A stretch of 64,000 bases of DNA, taken from assembly GCA_002359895.1 (NCBI GenBank), contig DEOB01000010.1, positions 444,919 through 508,918 of the forward strand, read 5' to 3'. Shown piece by piece: positions 36,460 through 44,567 of the stretch. The position numbers and the translations under genes were made by a program. This DNA comes from Stenotrophomonas sp. UBA2629 (GTDB taxonomy: Bacteria; Pseudomonadota; Gammaproteobacteria; Xanthomonadales; Xanthomonadaceae). The notes under the pieces are model-generated. The model made no database searches, was not told the origin of the DNA, and saw only the letters and a list, made by a program, of their open reading frames with translations. Within the stretch, counting starts at the first letter, position 1. Each line of letters begins with the position of its first letter.

Positions 36460-37041
36460 ATGAAGCTTCGATCTTTATTCCGGCTGGCTGCGGTGTCTTT
36501 GCTGCTGGCGTTGGCCGCATGTGCCAGCACGCCGCGTGTCAGCAGCCAAGCTGACCCGACCGGTGAGTTTTCGCGTTACCGCAGTTTTTCCTTCTACACG
36601 CCGTTGGCGCTTGAGCAGAACGGTTACACCACCATTACCAGCAACCGCATACGTGATGCCGTGCGCACGCAGATGCTGGCACGTGGCTATGTCTACGACG
36701 AGGCCAATCCGGATCTGTGGATAAACCTCAATGCGTATCTGCAGGACAAGACCCGCGTTACCTCGATGCCGGAAGTGGACTACGACTATTACTACAGCTA
36801 TCGCGCACGCGGCTATGTGGCCGTGCCTTACTGGCGTGATCGTACTGACGTGCGCCAGTACACCGAAGGCACGCTCAACGTGGATGTGATTGATGCACGC
36901 CAGAAACGTCTGGTCTGGGAAGGCGTTGCCGTGGGTACCGTCGGTCAAGCCAAACCCGAGCGTCGCGCCCAGCAGATTGATACCGCTGTGGCGGCGATTT
37001 TCGACCAGTATCCGTACCGCGCTGGCGGTCTGGCACGTTAA
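36460..37041 (+). CDS. DUF4136 lipoprotein
   Basis: A 193-residue predicted lipoprotein: signal peptide with lipobox LALAAC (Cys21) followed by a DUF4136-type domain containing FSRYRSFSFY, the NRIRDAVRTQML helix and a final GTLNVDVIDARQKRLVWEGVAVG segment. A Tyr-rich stretch (YDYYYSY) precedes the last part. Such proteins are outer-membrane-associated with unknown function. Separated from thiC by about 100 nt and from the next gene by 60 nt, so an independent or loosely coupled unit. Confidence 0.85.
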   Translation: MKLRSLFRLAAVSLLLALAACASTPRVSSQADPTGEFSRYRSFSFYTPLALEQNGYTTITSNRIRDAVRTQMLARGYVYDEANPDLWINLNAYLQDKTRVTSMPEVDYDYYYSYRARGYVAVPYWRDRTDVRQYTEGTLNVDVIDARQKRLVWEGVAVGTVGQAKPERRAQQIDTAVAAIFDQYPYRAGGLAR

Positions 37042-37101
37042 GCGCGACAGCCCAATGTCGCTGCATGCTGTTATTCCCTGTGCACACAAGGAGGTGCGGC
37101 C

Positions 37102-37773
37102 ATGTCATCGCGGTTGAGGTGGATTGCGCAGGCCCGCCGGCATCCTTCGGCCTGGTTGTTGGCGGTGCAGTTGTTGGGGGTGTTGTTGTATCCGGCCATG
37201 GAGCACATGCCGGCCGGGCGCGCCTTGTTCGGCGCGTTCGGCATGGCGGTGCTGGGCTTGGCCGTGTGGGTGGTGCGACGCAGCCCCTTTGATACGTGGC
37301 TGGCGCTGGTGCTGGCGATTCCAGCGATGGTGTTCTCCATCGCCGGCGCATTGTTGGAGCGCACCGCGCTTGTCACCACGGCACAGATTTTCGAGTGCCT
37401 GCTGTATTTCTATACAAGCTGCAGTTTGATTGCCTACATGCTCCAGGACCACAAAGTCACGCGCGACGAGCTGTTTGCGGCGGGCGCGTCCTTCACGTTG
37501 TTGGCGTGGGCATTCGCATTTGCATATTCCGTGTGCCAACAGTGGTATCCGGGCAGCTTTGTCGCCTCCAGCAGCGGGGATTTCAGAAGCTGGATGGAGT
37601 TGCTTTATCTCAGCTTCAGCTTGTTATCCGGCGTAGGGCTGAGTGACGTTGTGCCAGTGCATCCACAGGCGCGCGCATTGGTCATGCTGGAGCAGTTTTC
37701 AGGCGTTATGTACGTAGCGTTGGTGGTGTCGCGCCTGGTCGGTTTGACCATTCACAAGGCGTCCAAAGGCTGA
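37102..37773 (+). CDS. Two-pore-domain ion-channel-like membrane protein with atypical filter
   Basis: A 223-residue protein with about six hydrophobic segments. The C-terminal part resembles the Ion_trans_2 (K+ channel) pore module: a pore helix WMELLYLSFSLL, a filter-like stretch SGVGLSD followed by VVPVHPQAR, then a last helix. The canonical filter TVGYGD is not preserved (GVGLSD instead), so K+ selectivity is doubtful. AAGGAGG lies 7 nt before the ATG. Followed by an intrinsic terminator. Family recognition is moderate; transport function is inference. Confidence 0.7.
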   Translation: MSSRLRWIAQARRHPSAWLLAVQLLGVLLYPAMEHMPAGRALFGAFGMAVLGLAVWVVRRSPFDTWLALVLAIPAMVFSIAGALLERTALVTTAQIFECLLYFYTSCSLIAYMLQDHKVTRDELFAAGASFTLLAWAFAFAYSVCQQWYPGSFVASSSGDFRSWMELLYLSFSLLSGVGLSDVVPVHPQARALVMLEQFSGVMYVALVVSRLVGLTIHKASKG

Positions 37774-37785
37774 ACGGCAGATAAA

Positions 37786-37813
37786 AAAATCGCGCCAGAA
37801 GGCGCGAATTTTG
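37786..37813 (+). terminator. Intrinsic terminator after the channel-like gene
   Basis: AAATCGCGCC-AGAA-GGCGCGAATTTT: 8-9 bp stem followed by TTTT, about 15 nt after the stop. The A-run on the other side could also serve minus-strand reading. Confidence 0.8.
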
Positions 37814-38022
37814 CAGCAGTTATGTGAATTCCGTCGGCGAGAGAGAGCCTGATGTCTTCCGGTGTGGACACACCGGGAACTGCCATAGAGTAATATCTGT
37901 TCCAGATAAAACTTTTGCTCTTTGCGTCGATGACTTTTGCTGATTTTGGCGATTGGGCGCTGTGATTTTTCCGCATGTGGGACACCGGAGTTGTGTCTTG
38001 CCTGCGTTCTTTTTTGATCGTG

Positions 38023-40326
38023 ATGCAGACAGTCGACACCCCGAAGCCGGAAACTGACCGGCTCAACATCGGCGCATGCGTGGTAGTGCTTTCTTCGCGA
38101 GAGGTGCATGGCCCGGGTGCGCGCAAAGTGCAGCGGTTGACACCCAAAAGTGTGGGCGTGCTGTTGGCACTTGTCCGCCGGGCCGGCCAGGTGGTGACGC
38201 GGGACGAATTGTTTGCCGAGGTCTGGCCCGACACGTTGCCGACCAATGACGTGCTCACCCAAGCGGTGACGCAGTTGCGCAAGGTGTTTGCCGCCGCCGA
38301 TGGCAACAACGCCGCACCTTATATAGAAACCATCGCCAAGACCGGTTATCGGTTGCTGGCGCCGGTGCTGTGGGACGAGGCGGAAGCCCCGGGCACTACA
38401 GTTGATGACAGTGCGCCCGCCACAACGGCAGCGCTTGTCGACGCCGATGCAGTGGCCAGCACGACCCGCTCTGCGCGCGCGATGCGTCGGCGTGTCCGTC
38501 GCCATGTTCTGCTGGCCACCGGCGTGGTGCTGTTGGTCAGCACAGTGGTGATGGCCTGGTTGTTGTGGGGTCGTGCAGCGCCGGATCTGCGCCCGGCGGA
38601 CGTGGATGCCAGTGGAACCCGTGTGGTGGGCAGCCCCGAGCGCCCGTATCGATTGATTACCTCCAACGCGGCGTTCGAGACCAACCCGACGTTGTCGCCG
38701 GATGGCGCATTGGTGGTGTTTGCCAAGGAAGCCGAAGGGCGCTCGACGCTGTGGATACAAAGCACCGGCAGCACACCACCGGTTGCATTGGTTGCCGCCC
38801 CCGCCGATGCCTCCGACCGCTTCCCGGTGTGGTCGCCCGACGGTCGCCAGATCGCGTTTGCACGCTTTCATCCGCATGCCGGCTGCGAAGTGTTGTTGGT
38901 TTCGGCCACGGGCGGTGATGCGCGCCGCGCGACCCGCTGTGATGGCACCGACATGCTCAGCTTCAATTGGTCGCCGGATGGTCGCAGCCTGTTGTTCGGC
39001 TCCATGACCGGCGCTTACGCAAGCCGTGGCATCCGTGCCTTGGAGTTGGCGTCCGGGCGCTGGTCGTCGTTGTCGTATGACATGGGCGCCGATGATTTCG
39101 ATTACGCGCCGCAGTACTCGCCGGATGGCAGCAGGATTGGTTTTGTGCGCAATCCACAGGTCGGGGATCTGTGGATGATGGATGCAGATGGTGGTAACGC
39201 CACGCGTTTGACCAATGACGCCGCCGAGATACGTGGCTGGAGTTGGCTGGACTCGGATGAAATGGTGTTCGGCCGGCGCGTGGACAGTGAGTCGCGCCTG
39301 TATCGGCTGGATGTCGCTACGAAAACGCTGCGCGACATGGGCGTTGACGATGCGCGTAATCCAACGGTGTCGCGTCATGGCGGCAACCTGGCTTTCATGC
39401 GTGATCGCCCGCAATACGGGCTGTTCAAGGTTCCGTTGAAGGAAAGTGCTGGCCCGCGTACGCGTCTGTTTGCTTCGTCCGGGCGGGACTCACAGCCGAT
39501 GGTGTCGCCGGATGGTGCGCAACTTGCCTTTACCTCGGATAGATCGGGCACCTACGCATTGTGGTGGGCTCGATTGGACGACCCCAGCTCGTTGCGTGTT
39601 GTGGAAGGGCTGCGGCCAGAAGCGCGGCAGCCGATGGATTGGGCTGCCGATGCCCGCAGTCTGTTGGTGAGTGGGCGTGATGCGGATGGACTGCCCGGTA
39701 TTTATGAAGTGGTGCCGCAGGATGGGCGCTTGAAAAAGCTGGATGTGCCCGTGCGCGAGGCGCTCCAGGCCATTTATGGCTTCGCCCCGGGAACCCTGCT
39801 GGTGGTGGAGCGCAGCGAAGATGAGCGGATGTCGCTGACCTTGTTCGACCGCACGCAGACCCCCTGGAAGCGATTGGCGGTGCTGGAGGGTGTTGCGCAG
39901 GCGCGGCTCGACCGTGCGGGAAACCGCATTCTGTTCACCAAGCTGGCGAGTGGCGGTTTGTGGCAGGTGAGTCCCGACCTGTCAGCGGGCAGCATCGTGC
40001 CGCTGAACGAGGAAGTGCCTACGCGCTGGCGCTATCGCACCTGGGCGGTGGCCGGCAATGGCATGGTCGGGTACATGAGCATCGGCACCGGATGCGCCAC
40101 ACAGTTCAGCGTGATTGCCGGGCAGGGCGCCAACCAGTGCCTGGATGCCGATCAGTTCAGTTCTGGCAATGGCATGAGCCTGGCCCCCGACGGCAGTGCC
40201 GCGTTCATTGCTTTGAGTGTCTCCGAGGGCGCCGATATCGGCGTGATGCGGGTGCCTAAACGTGCGCCGCGCAGAATTCTGGGCGTGGCCAAGTGGTTGC
40301 CGTGGTTGGAAAAAACGCTTTCGTAG
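38023..40326 (+). CDS. ToxR/CadC-like membrane regulator with periplasmic PD40 propeller
   Basis: About 767 residues. The N-terminal OmpR-type winged helix (about 15-105, with LTPKSVGVLLALVRRAGQVV and YIETIAKTGYRLLAPV) is cytoplasmic. A basic patch and one membrane helix (about 150-172) follow. The large C-terminal part is a TolB/PD40 beta-propeller (repeated S-P-D-G blades such as LSPDGALVVFAKEAEG) that would lie in the periplasm. This is the one-component architecture of CadC/ToxR, sensing in the periplasm and binding DNA from the membrane. An ATG at 37975 is possible, but its extra 16 residues are atypical. It precedes an AraC gene and a TonB receptor on the same strand. Confidence 0.8.
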   Translation: MQTVDTPKPETDRLNIGACVVVLSSREVHGPGARKVQRLTPKSVGVLLALVRRAGQVVTRDELFAEVWPDTLPTNDVLTQAVTQLRKVFAAADGNNAAPYIETIAKTGYRLLAPVLWDEAEAPGTTVDDSAPATTAALVDADAVASTTRSARAMRRRVRRHVLLATGVVLLVSTVVMAWLLWGRAAPDLRPADVDASGTRVVGSPERPYRLITSNAAFETNPTLSPDGALVVFAKEAEGRSTLWIQSTGSTPPVALVAAPADASDRFPVWSPDGRQIAFARFHPHAGCEVLLVSATGGDARRATRCDGTDMLSFNWSPDGRSLLFGSMTGAYASRGIRALELASGRWSSLSYDMGADDFDYAPQYSPDGSRIGFVRNPQVGDLWMMDADGGNATRLTNDAAEIRGWSWLDSDEMVFGRRVDSESRLYRLDVATKTLRDMGVDDARNPTVSRHGGNLAFMRDRPQYGLFKVPLKESAGPRTRLFASSGRDSQPMVSPDGAQLAFTSDRSGTYALWWARLDDPSSLRVVEGLRPEARQPMDWAADARSLLVSGRDADGLPGIYEVVPQDGRLKKLDVPVREALQAIYGFAPGTLLVVERSEDERMSLTLFDRTQTPWKRLAVLEGVAQARLDRAGNRILFTKLASGGLWQVSPDLSAGSIVPLNEEVPTRWRYRTWAVAGNGMVGYMSIGTGCATQFSVIAGQGANQCLDADQFSSGNGMSLAPDGSAAFIALSVSEGADIGVMRVPKRAPRRILGVAKWLPWLEKTLS

Positions 40327-40440
40327 TTCTTTCGGAAGTGCCTTCCGGAATCTTTCGGAGCAATCTCGCCGGATCTTCCTGACGCTGCCGGCCAAACTTG
40401 GCAAAACCATCGCCCATTGAAGGCAAAGAGATGGTGCAGC

Positions 40441-41334
40441 ATGCGGCAGGTTTCGTGGGTGGATCGTGGGCAATCGGTTTCGTTCGAGAAGGCAGAGGAT
40501 GCACCGCGTCCCTGTTGCGTGGGCGTTGCACGCCTGGGCAGCCTGCAGACTTCGGGCACGGTGTTCACGGTGTGGCTGCAGCTGCGCGGCACCGCTTGGG
40601 TGGAGTCGAAGGAAGGCAAGTTCCGCCTGCGTCAGCGCGAGTGGATTGCGTTCGAAAAAGAATCGCGCCCGCTGATTCAGGCCGGCCGCGATGGCATGTG
40701 CATCGGCGTGAGCTTGGATGCCGATGCATTGCGCATGCTCGGCACCTTGGCCGACTGCAGCGTGTACACCGGCCGTGGCCGCATGAGCCAGGCTGAAGCA
40801 CGTTTGGCACTGCGCTTGTGGCGCGAAGCGCAGGGCCCGGGCAGCAGCATTCACCAGCTGCGGCCGTTGCTGCTGCACCTGGCATCACTGCAGCGTGAGT
40901 TGTCCGGCACCGTGCAGCGTTGCCCGGGCCGTTCGCGCATGCGCAAGCGACAGGTATTCGGCCGTATGCAGCGTGCCCGCATGTATCTGGAAGGCAACAG
41001 CCACCGCGTGGTGCGCATTGGTGAACTGGCCGAGCTGACCAATTTCTCCAGTTGGTATCTGTCCAAGACGTTCCAGAGTCTTTACGAGGAAAGCCCGCAG
41101 TCGCTGTCGGCACGCCTGCGCCTTGAGCGCGCGGCAATGTTGTTGCGCGATACCGACATGATGATTGGCGAAGTGGCATCTGCCAGCGGTTTTGACAATT
41201 GCTGCAGCTTTGCGCGTGCATTCCGCGCCCGCTTTGGTACTTCGGCAACGCGTTATCGCGACATGCCGGAGACGTTGAAGCCAGAGTCGGCAAAGTTGAA
41301 GAGCGGTTCGCGCAAAACAATCGGGGCTTTGTGA
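40441..41334 (+). CDS. AraC-family transcriptional regulator
   Basis: A 297-residue protein with an N-terminal sensing part of unclear family and a C-terminal double helix-turn-helix of AraC/XylS type (about 185-280). The domain includes IGELAELTNFSSWYLSKTFQ and the second-helix signature IGEVASASGFDNCCSFARAFRARFG. ATG 40441 has an AAGAGATGG site; a TTG at 40417 is in frame. It ends 51 nt before the TonB receptor start, so it probably regulates that gene. A CGGAAG / CTTCCG hairpin (about 40334-40350) separates it from the upstream ToxR-like gene. Confidence 0.88.
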   Translation: MRQVSWVDRGQSVSFEKAEDAPRPCCVGVARLGSLQTSGTVFTVWLQLRGTAWVESKEGKFRLRQREWIAFEKESRPLIQAGRDGMCIGVSLDADALRMLGTLADCSVYTGRGRMSQAEARLALRLWREAQGPGSSIHQLRPLLLHLASLQRELSGTVQRCPGRSRMRKRQVFGRMQRARMYLEGNSHRVVRIGELAELTNFSSWYLSKTFQSLYEESPQSLSARLRLERAAMLLRDTDMMIGEVASASGFDNCCSFARAFRARFGTSATRYRDMPETLKPESAKLKSGSRKTIGAL

Positions 41335-41385
41335 ACGTAACGTTCAGGGGTGTTTAACGCACCACTAACGTAATCGGAGAGATTG

Positions 41386-44256
41386 ATGAAATTTCGTACT
41401 CCCGCTGTGCGACTGGGCTTGCTCCCGGCTGGCATCGCGCTGGCACTGACGCCTGCTTTTGCTTCTGCACAGGAAGCCGCTGCAGGCGCCACCACTCTGG
41501 ACCGCCTGGAAGTTACCGGCTCGCGCATTCGTGGCGCTGACATGGAAACCCAGCAGCCGATCCTGACCTTGAGCCGCGAAGCACTGGAAAAGCAGGGCTT
41601 CACCTCGGTCGCCGACGTGCTGCAGAACCTGACCTCGGCCGGCTCCCCGGCCATCTCGCGTTCGCAGTCGCTGTCTTCGGGCGAAAACGTGGGTGGTTAC
41701 TACGTCGACATCCGTAACCTCGGCGCACAGCGCACGCTGGTGCTGATGAACGGCAAGCGTCTGGGCGCCACCACCGCTGGCCTGCAGGATCTGAGCCAGA
41801 TCCCGATGGGCGCGGTTGAGCGCATCGAAATTCTGAAGGACGGCGCTTCGGCCATTTATGGTTCCGATGCCATCGCTGCCGTGGTCAACGTGATCACCCG
41901 CAAGCGTTTTGACGGTGCAGAAGCCAGCGTTTATGTCGGCCAGTACGGCGAAGGCGACGGCGAGACCACGCAGTACTCCATGACCTTGGGTACGGAAGGC
42001 GAGCGCGGTGGTATCACCATGTCGGCCGAGTACTACAAGGCCAAGCCGGTGTGGGCCAAGGATCGCAGCTTCAGCGCCCACGGCAACTCGGGCCCGAACT
42101 ACCCGGGTGCCGGTGCCAGTGCCATCAATGAAAAGGGTTCGTTCTGCGATCCGTGCGCAACCCCGAACATCAAGAAGGGCGAGCCGGGCTACGTCTCCAA
42201 TGACGACGTGCTGTGGTACACGCTGAAGGAAGGCGGTGATCCGACCCAGCGCAGTGACTACCGTCTGCAGACCGCAGAAGATTCGGTCAATGCCAACCAG
42301 CAGATGGGCGTGATGACCGGCATCGAGCGCAAGTCGCTGTATGTCAACGGCAACTACGATCTGACCGACTCGATCACCTTCAACGCGGACGTGATCTACA
42401 ACGAGCGCACCACGGACCAGCAGATTGCTGGCTACCCGTACCAGGCGACGCAGACCGGTACCGTGCTGTCGGCTGACAGCATGTTCAACCCGAATGCAGG
42501 TGACACGACCTTCCGTCGCCGCCTGTGGGAAGTGCCGCGTACCACCGAAAGCAAGCTGAAGACCCTGCGCTTTGCGCCGAACCTGGAAGGCTACTTCGAG
42601 TTCGCCGGTCGTACCTTTGATTGGGACGTCGGTGCCCTGTGGAACCGCAACGAAGTCACCAAGACCGGCCACGGCGACATGAGCCTGATCGCTTCCGAGC
42701 AGGCCCTGGGTGCATCGTTCCTCAACAAGGACGGTGTTGCTCAGTGCGGTACCGCTGCCAACCCGATCGCACTGTCTGAGTGCCGTCCGTGGAATCCGCT
42801 GCTGCCGTACGGCGTTGCAGGCCATGGCTCGCTGGCCGATCCGGCCACGCAGGCCTTCCTGTTCCCGCAGTTCACCGACACTGGCGTCACCAAGACCACC
42901 AGCTTCACCGCCAACCTGGCAGGTTCCATCGTGACCCTGCCGGCCGGTGACCTGGGCTTCGCCATGGGCGTGGAACACCGCGAAGAAGAAGGCCGTTTCG
43001 TGCCGGACGCATTCGCACAGTCGGGCCAGAGCACGGGCCTGGGTTCCACCACCACCTCGGGCAAGTACGACCTGGACGAGGTGTACCTGGAGCTGAACAT
43101 CCCGGTGCTGGCTGACATGCCGTTCGCCAAGGAACTGAGCTTCAACGTTGCCAGCCGTTACTCGGACTACAGCAACTTCGGTGACACCATCAATTCGAAG
43201 TTCGGTATGGTCTGGCGTCCGATGGACGAGTTGCTGGTCCGCGGTACCTACGCTGAAGGCTTCCGTGCGCCGACGATCGACAACCTGTACGGCGGCATCA
43301 GCAGCAGCTTCGAGACGTACACCGATCCGTGCGGTCTGGGTGCGACCAACAGCGTCAACGGCAATGCCGCCTGTAACGCTGCTGGTGTACCGCTGGGTTA
43401 CACCCAGCTGGACCAGAGCATGAAGCCGTGCACCGCCTACCCGTGTGCGACTCCGGACCAGTTCATCTCGGGTGCAAACTCCGAGCTGAAGCCGGAAACC
43501 TCCAAGAGCAAGACCGTAGGTCTGGTGTGGAGCCCGCGTTGGGTGCAGGGCCTGGACATCTCGCTGGATTGGTACCGCTACGAGATCAGCGACATGATCA
43601 TCAGCGACAGCGTTGACCGTATCCTGCGCGATTGCTACGTGCTGGGTAATGCGTCGCGTTGCGACGGTGTCACCCGTGCCTCGGACGGCCACATCAGCGC
43701 CATGACGTATGGCCTGGCCAACCTGGGTGAGATGACCACCGAAGGTTACGACCTGGGCGTCAAGTACCGTCTGCCGGAACTGGCCATCGGTCAGTTCAAC
43801 ATCGATTGGCAGACCAGCTACCTGTCCAAGTACGACGAGCAGGGTCAGAACAGCGCTGGTGACAACATCACCATCGGTCGCGTCGGCGAAGCCGGCCTGT
43901 TCCGCGTGCGCTCCAACGTGGGCGTGAACTGGGCGTATGGCGATTTCGGTGTCAACTACACCGCACGCTACTACTCGGGCATGGACGAGAGCTGCATCAG
44001 GAACCGTCCTTGCACCAACCCGGAGCACATCTCCAACGGTGAAGGCGATGCGATCCGCAAGACCGGTTCCAACACCTTCCACGACCTGCAGGTCAGCTGG
44101 AAGGCACCGTGGGACGCAACCGTGGCCGTGGGTGCGAACAACCTGTTCAACCACCAGGGTCCGATCATGTTCTCGGCACCGAACTCGAGCTTCCCGTACT
44201 ACGGTGGCTTCGACATCGGTCGCTTCCTGTACATGAAGTACACCCAGCGCTTCTGA
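41386..44256 (+). CDS. TonB-dependent outer-membrane receptor
   Basis: A 956-residue receptor. A signal peptide ends at ASAQ, followed by a plug domain (about 45-160) with LEVTGSRI, DIRNLGAQRTLVLMNGKR and VERIEILKDGASAIYGSDAIAAVVN. The long beta-barrel ends in the terminal aromatic signature YTQRF. There is no STN domain, so signalling is not expected to run through an ECF sigma. Extracellular-loop cysteines (CDPC, CGLG, CNAAG, CTAYPC) suggest disulfides. SD GGAGAG precedes the ATG; a strong terminator follows. Codon choice looks strongly biased, hinting at high expression. Substrate unknown; the AraC and ToxR-like genes next to it are candidate regulators. Confidence 0.9.
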   Translation: MKFRTPAVRLGLLPAGIALALTPAFASAQEAAAGATTLDRLEVTGSRIRGADMETQQPILTLSREALEKQGFTSVADVLQNLTSAGSPAISRSQSLSSGENVGGYYVDIRNLGAQRTLVLMNGKRLGATTAGLQDLSQIPMGAVERIEILKDGASAIYGSDAIAAVVNVITRKRFDGAEASVYVGQYGEGDGETTQYSMTLGTEGERGGITMSAEYYKAKPVWAKDRSFSAHGNSGPNYPGAGASAINEKGSFCDPCATPNIKKGEPGYVSNDDVLWYTLKEGGDPTQRSDYRLQTAEDSVNANQQMGVMTGIERKSLYVNGNYDLTDSITFNADVIYNERTTDQQIAGYPYQATQTGTVLSADSMFNPNAGDTTFRRRLWEVPRTTESKLKTLRFAPNLEGYFEFAGRTFDWDVGALWNRNEVTKTGHGDMSLIASEQALGASFLNKDGVAQCGTAANPIALSECRPWNPLLPYGVAGHGSLADPATQAFLFPQFTDTGVTKTTSFTANLAGSIVTLPAGDLGFAMGVEHREEEGRFVPDAFAQSGQSTGLGSTTTSGKYDLDEVYLELNIPVLADMPFAKELSFNVASRYSDYSNFGDTINSKFGMVWRPMDELLVRGTYAEGFRAPTIDNLYGGISSSFETYTDPCGLGATNSVNGNAACNAAGVPLGYTQLDQSMKPCTAYPCATPDQFISGANSELKPETSKSKTVGLVWSPRWVQGLDISLDWYRYEISDMIISDSVDRILRDCYVLGNASRCDGVTRASDGHISAMTYGLANLGEMTTEGYDLGVKYRLPELAIGQFNIDWQTSYLSKYDEQGQNSAGDNITIGRVGEAGLFRVRSNVGVNWAYGDFGVNYTARYYSGMDESCIRNRPCTNPEHISNGEGDAIRKTGSNTFHDLQVSWKAPWDATVAVGANNLFNHQGPIMFSAPNSSFPYYGGFDIGRFLYMKYTQRF

Positions 44257-44282
44257 TCCATCGAAGTTCTGTGCAACACGAC

Positions 44283-44313
44283 AAAGGGTGGGCCTTCGGG
44301 CCCACCCTTTTTC
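44283..44313 (+). terminator. Strong intrinsic terminator after TonB receptor
   Basis: AAAGGGTGGGC-CTTCGG-GCCCACCCTTT with a stable TTCG-type tetraloop and a TTTTTCTTT tail, 27 nt after the stop. Confidence 0.93.
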
Positions 44314-44358
44314 TTTGTCGCATCGTTGGCAAGCAATGAATGAATCGCGCATCACGCG

Positions 44359-44386
44359 GTAGTGCCAAGCCACGCTCGGCAGAGGC
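44359..44386 (+). repeat. SMAG-type REP element
   Basis: Begins with GTAG and forms TGCCAAGC-CAC-GCTCGGCA followed by GAGGC, the arrangement of Stenotrophomonas GTAG (SMAG) palindromes. It is in the 311-nt gap 44257-44567, which otherwise holds two terminators and no gene. Confidence 0.75.
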
Positions 44387-44456
44387 GTCACCAAAGAGGC
44401 CTTGGTAGAGGCGTTGTCGATGTCGATAAAACCACGCCAGATGCAGCGCCGATAAA

Positions 44457-44484
44457 GCCCCAGCGCAGCATGGCTGCGCCCTAC
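44457..44484 (-). repeat. SMAG-type REP element (inverted)
   Basis: Read on the minus strand it starts GTAGG and has a perfect stem GCGCAGC-CAT-GCTGCGC followed by TGGGGC. It is oriented head-to-head opposite the copy at 44359, as REP pairs usually are. Confidence 0.75.
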
Positions 44485-44506
44485 ATCAGGACTGTAAGTG
44501 CCAGGT

Positions 44507-44534
44507 AAAAAAACGGCCGCACAGGGCGGCCGTT
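44507..44534 (-). terminator. Terminator of the HDOD gene
   Basis: Minus strand AACGGCCGC / GCGGCCGTT stem followed by TTTTTTT, 33 nt after the stop. Confidence 0.88.
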
Positions 44535-44567
44535 GTTCTGCATGGGCGTCGACGTCGTGACGACGGC

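Noticed and set aside
41365..44394. 1009-codon open frame antisense to the TonB receptor
   Set aside because: A shadow of the strongly biased codon use of the receptor gene; no start signal, no recognisable domains.
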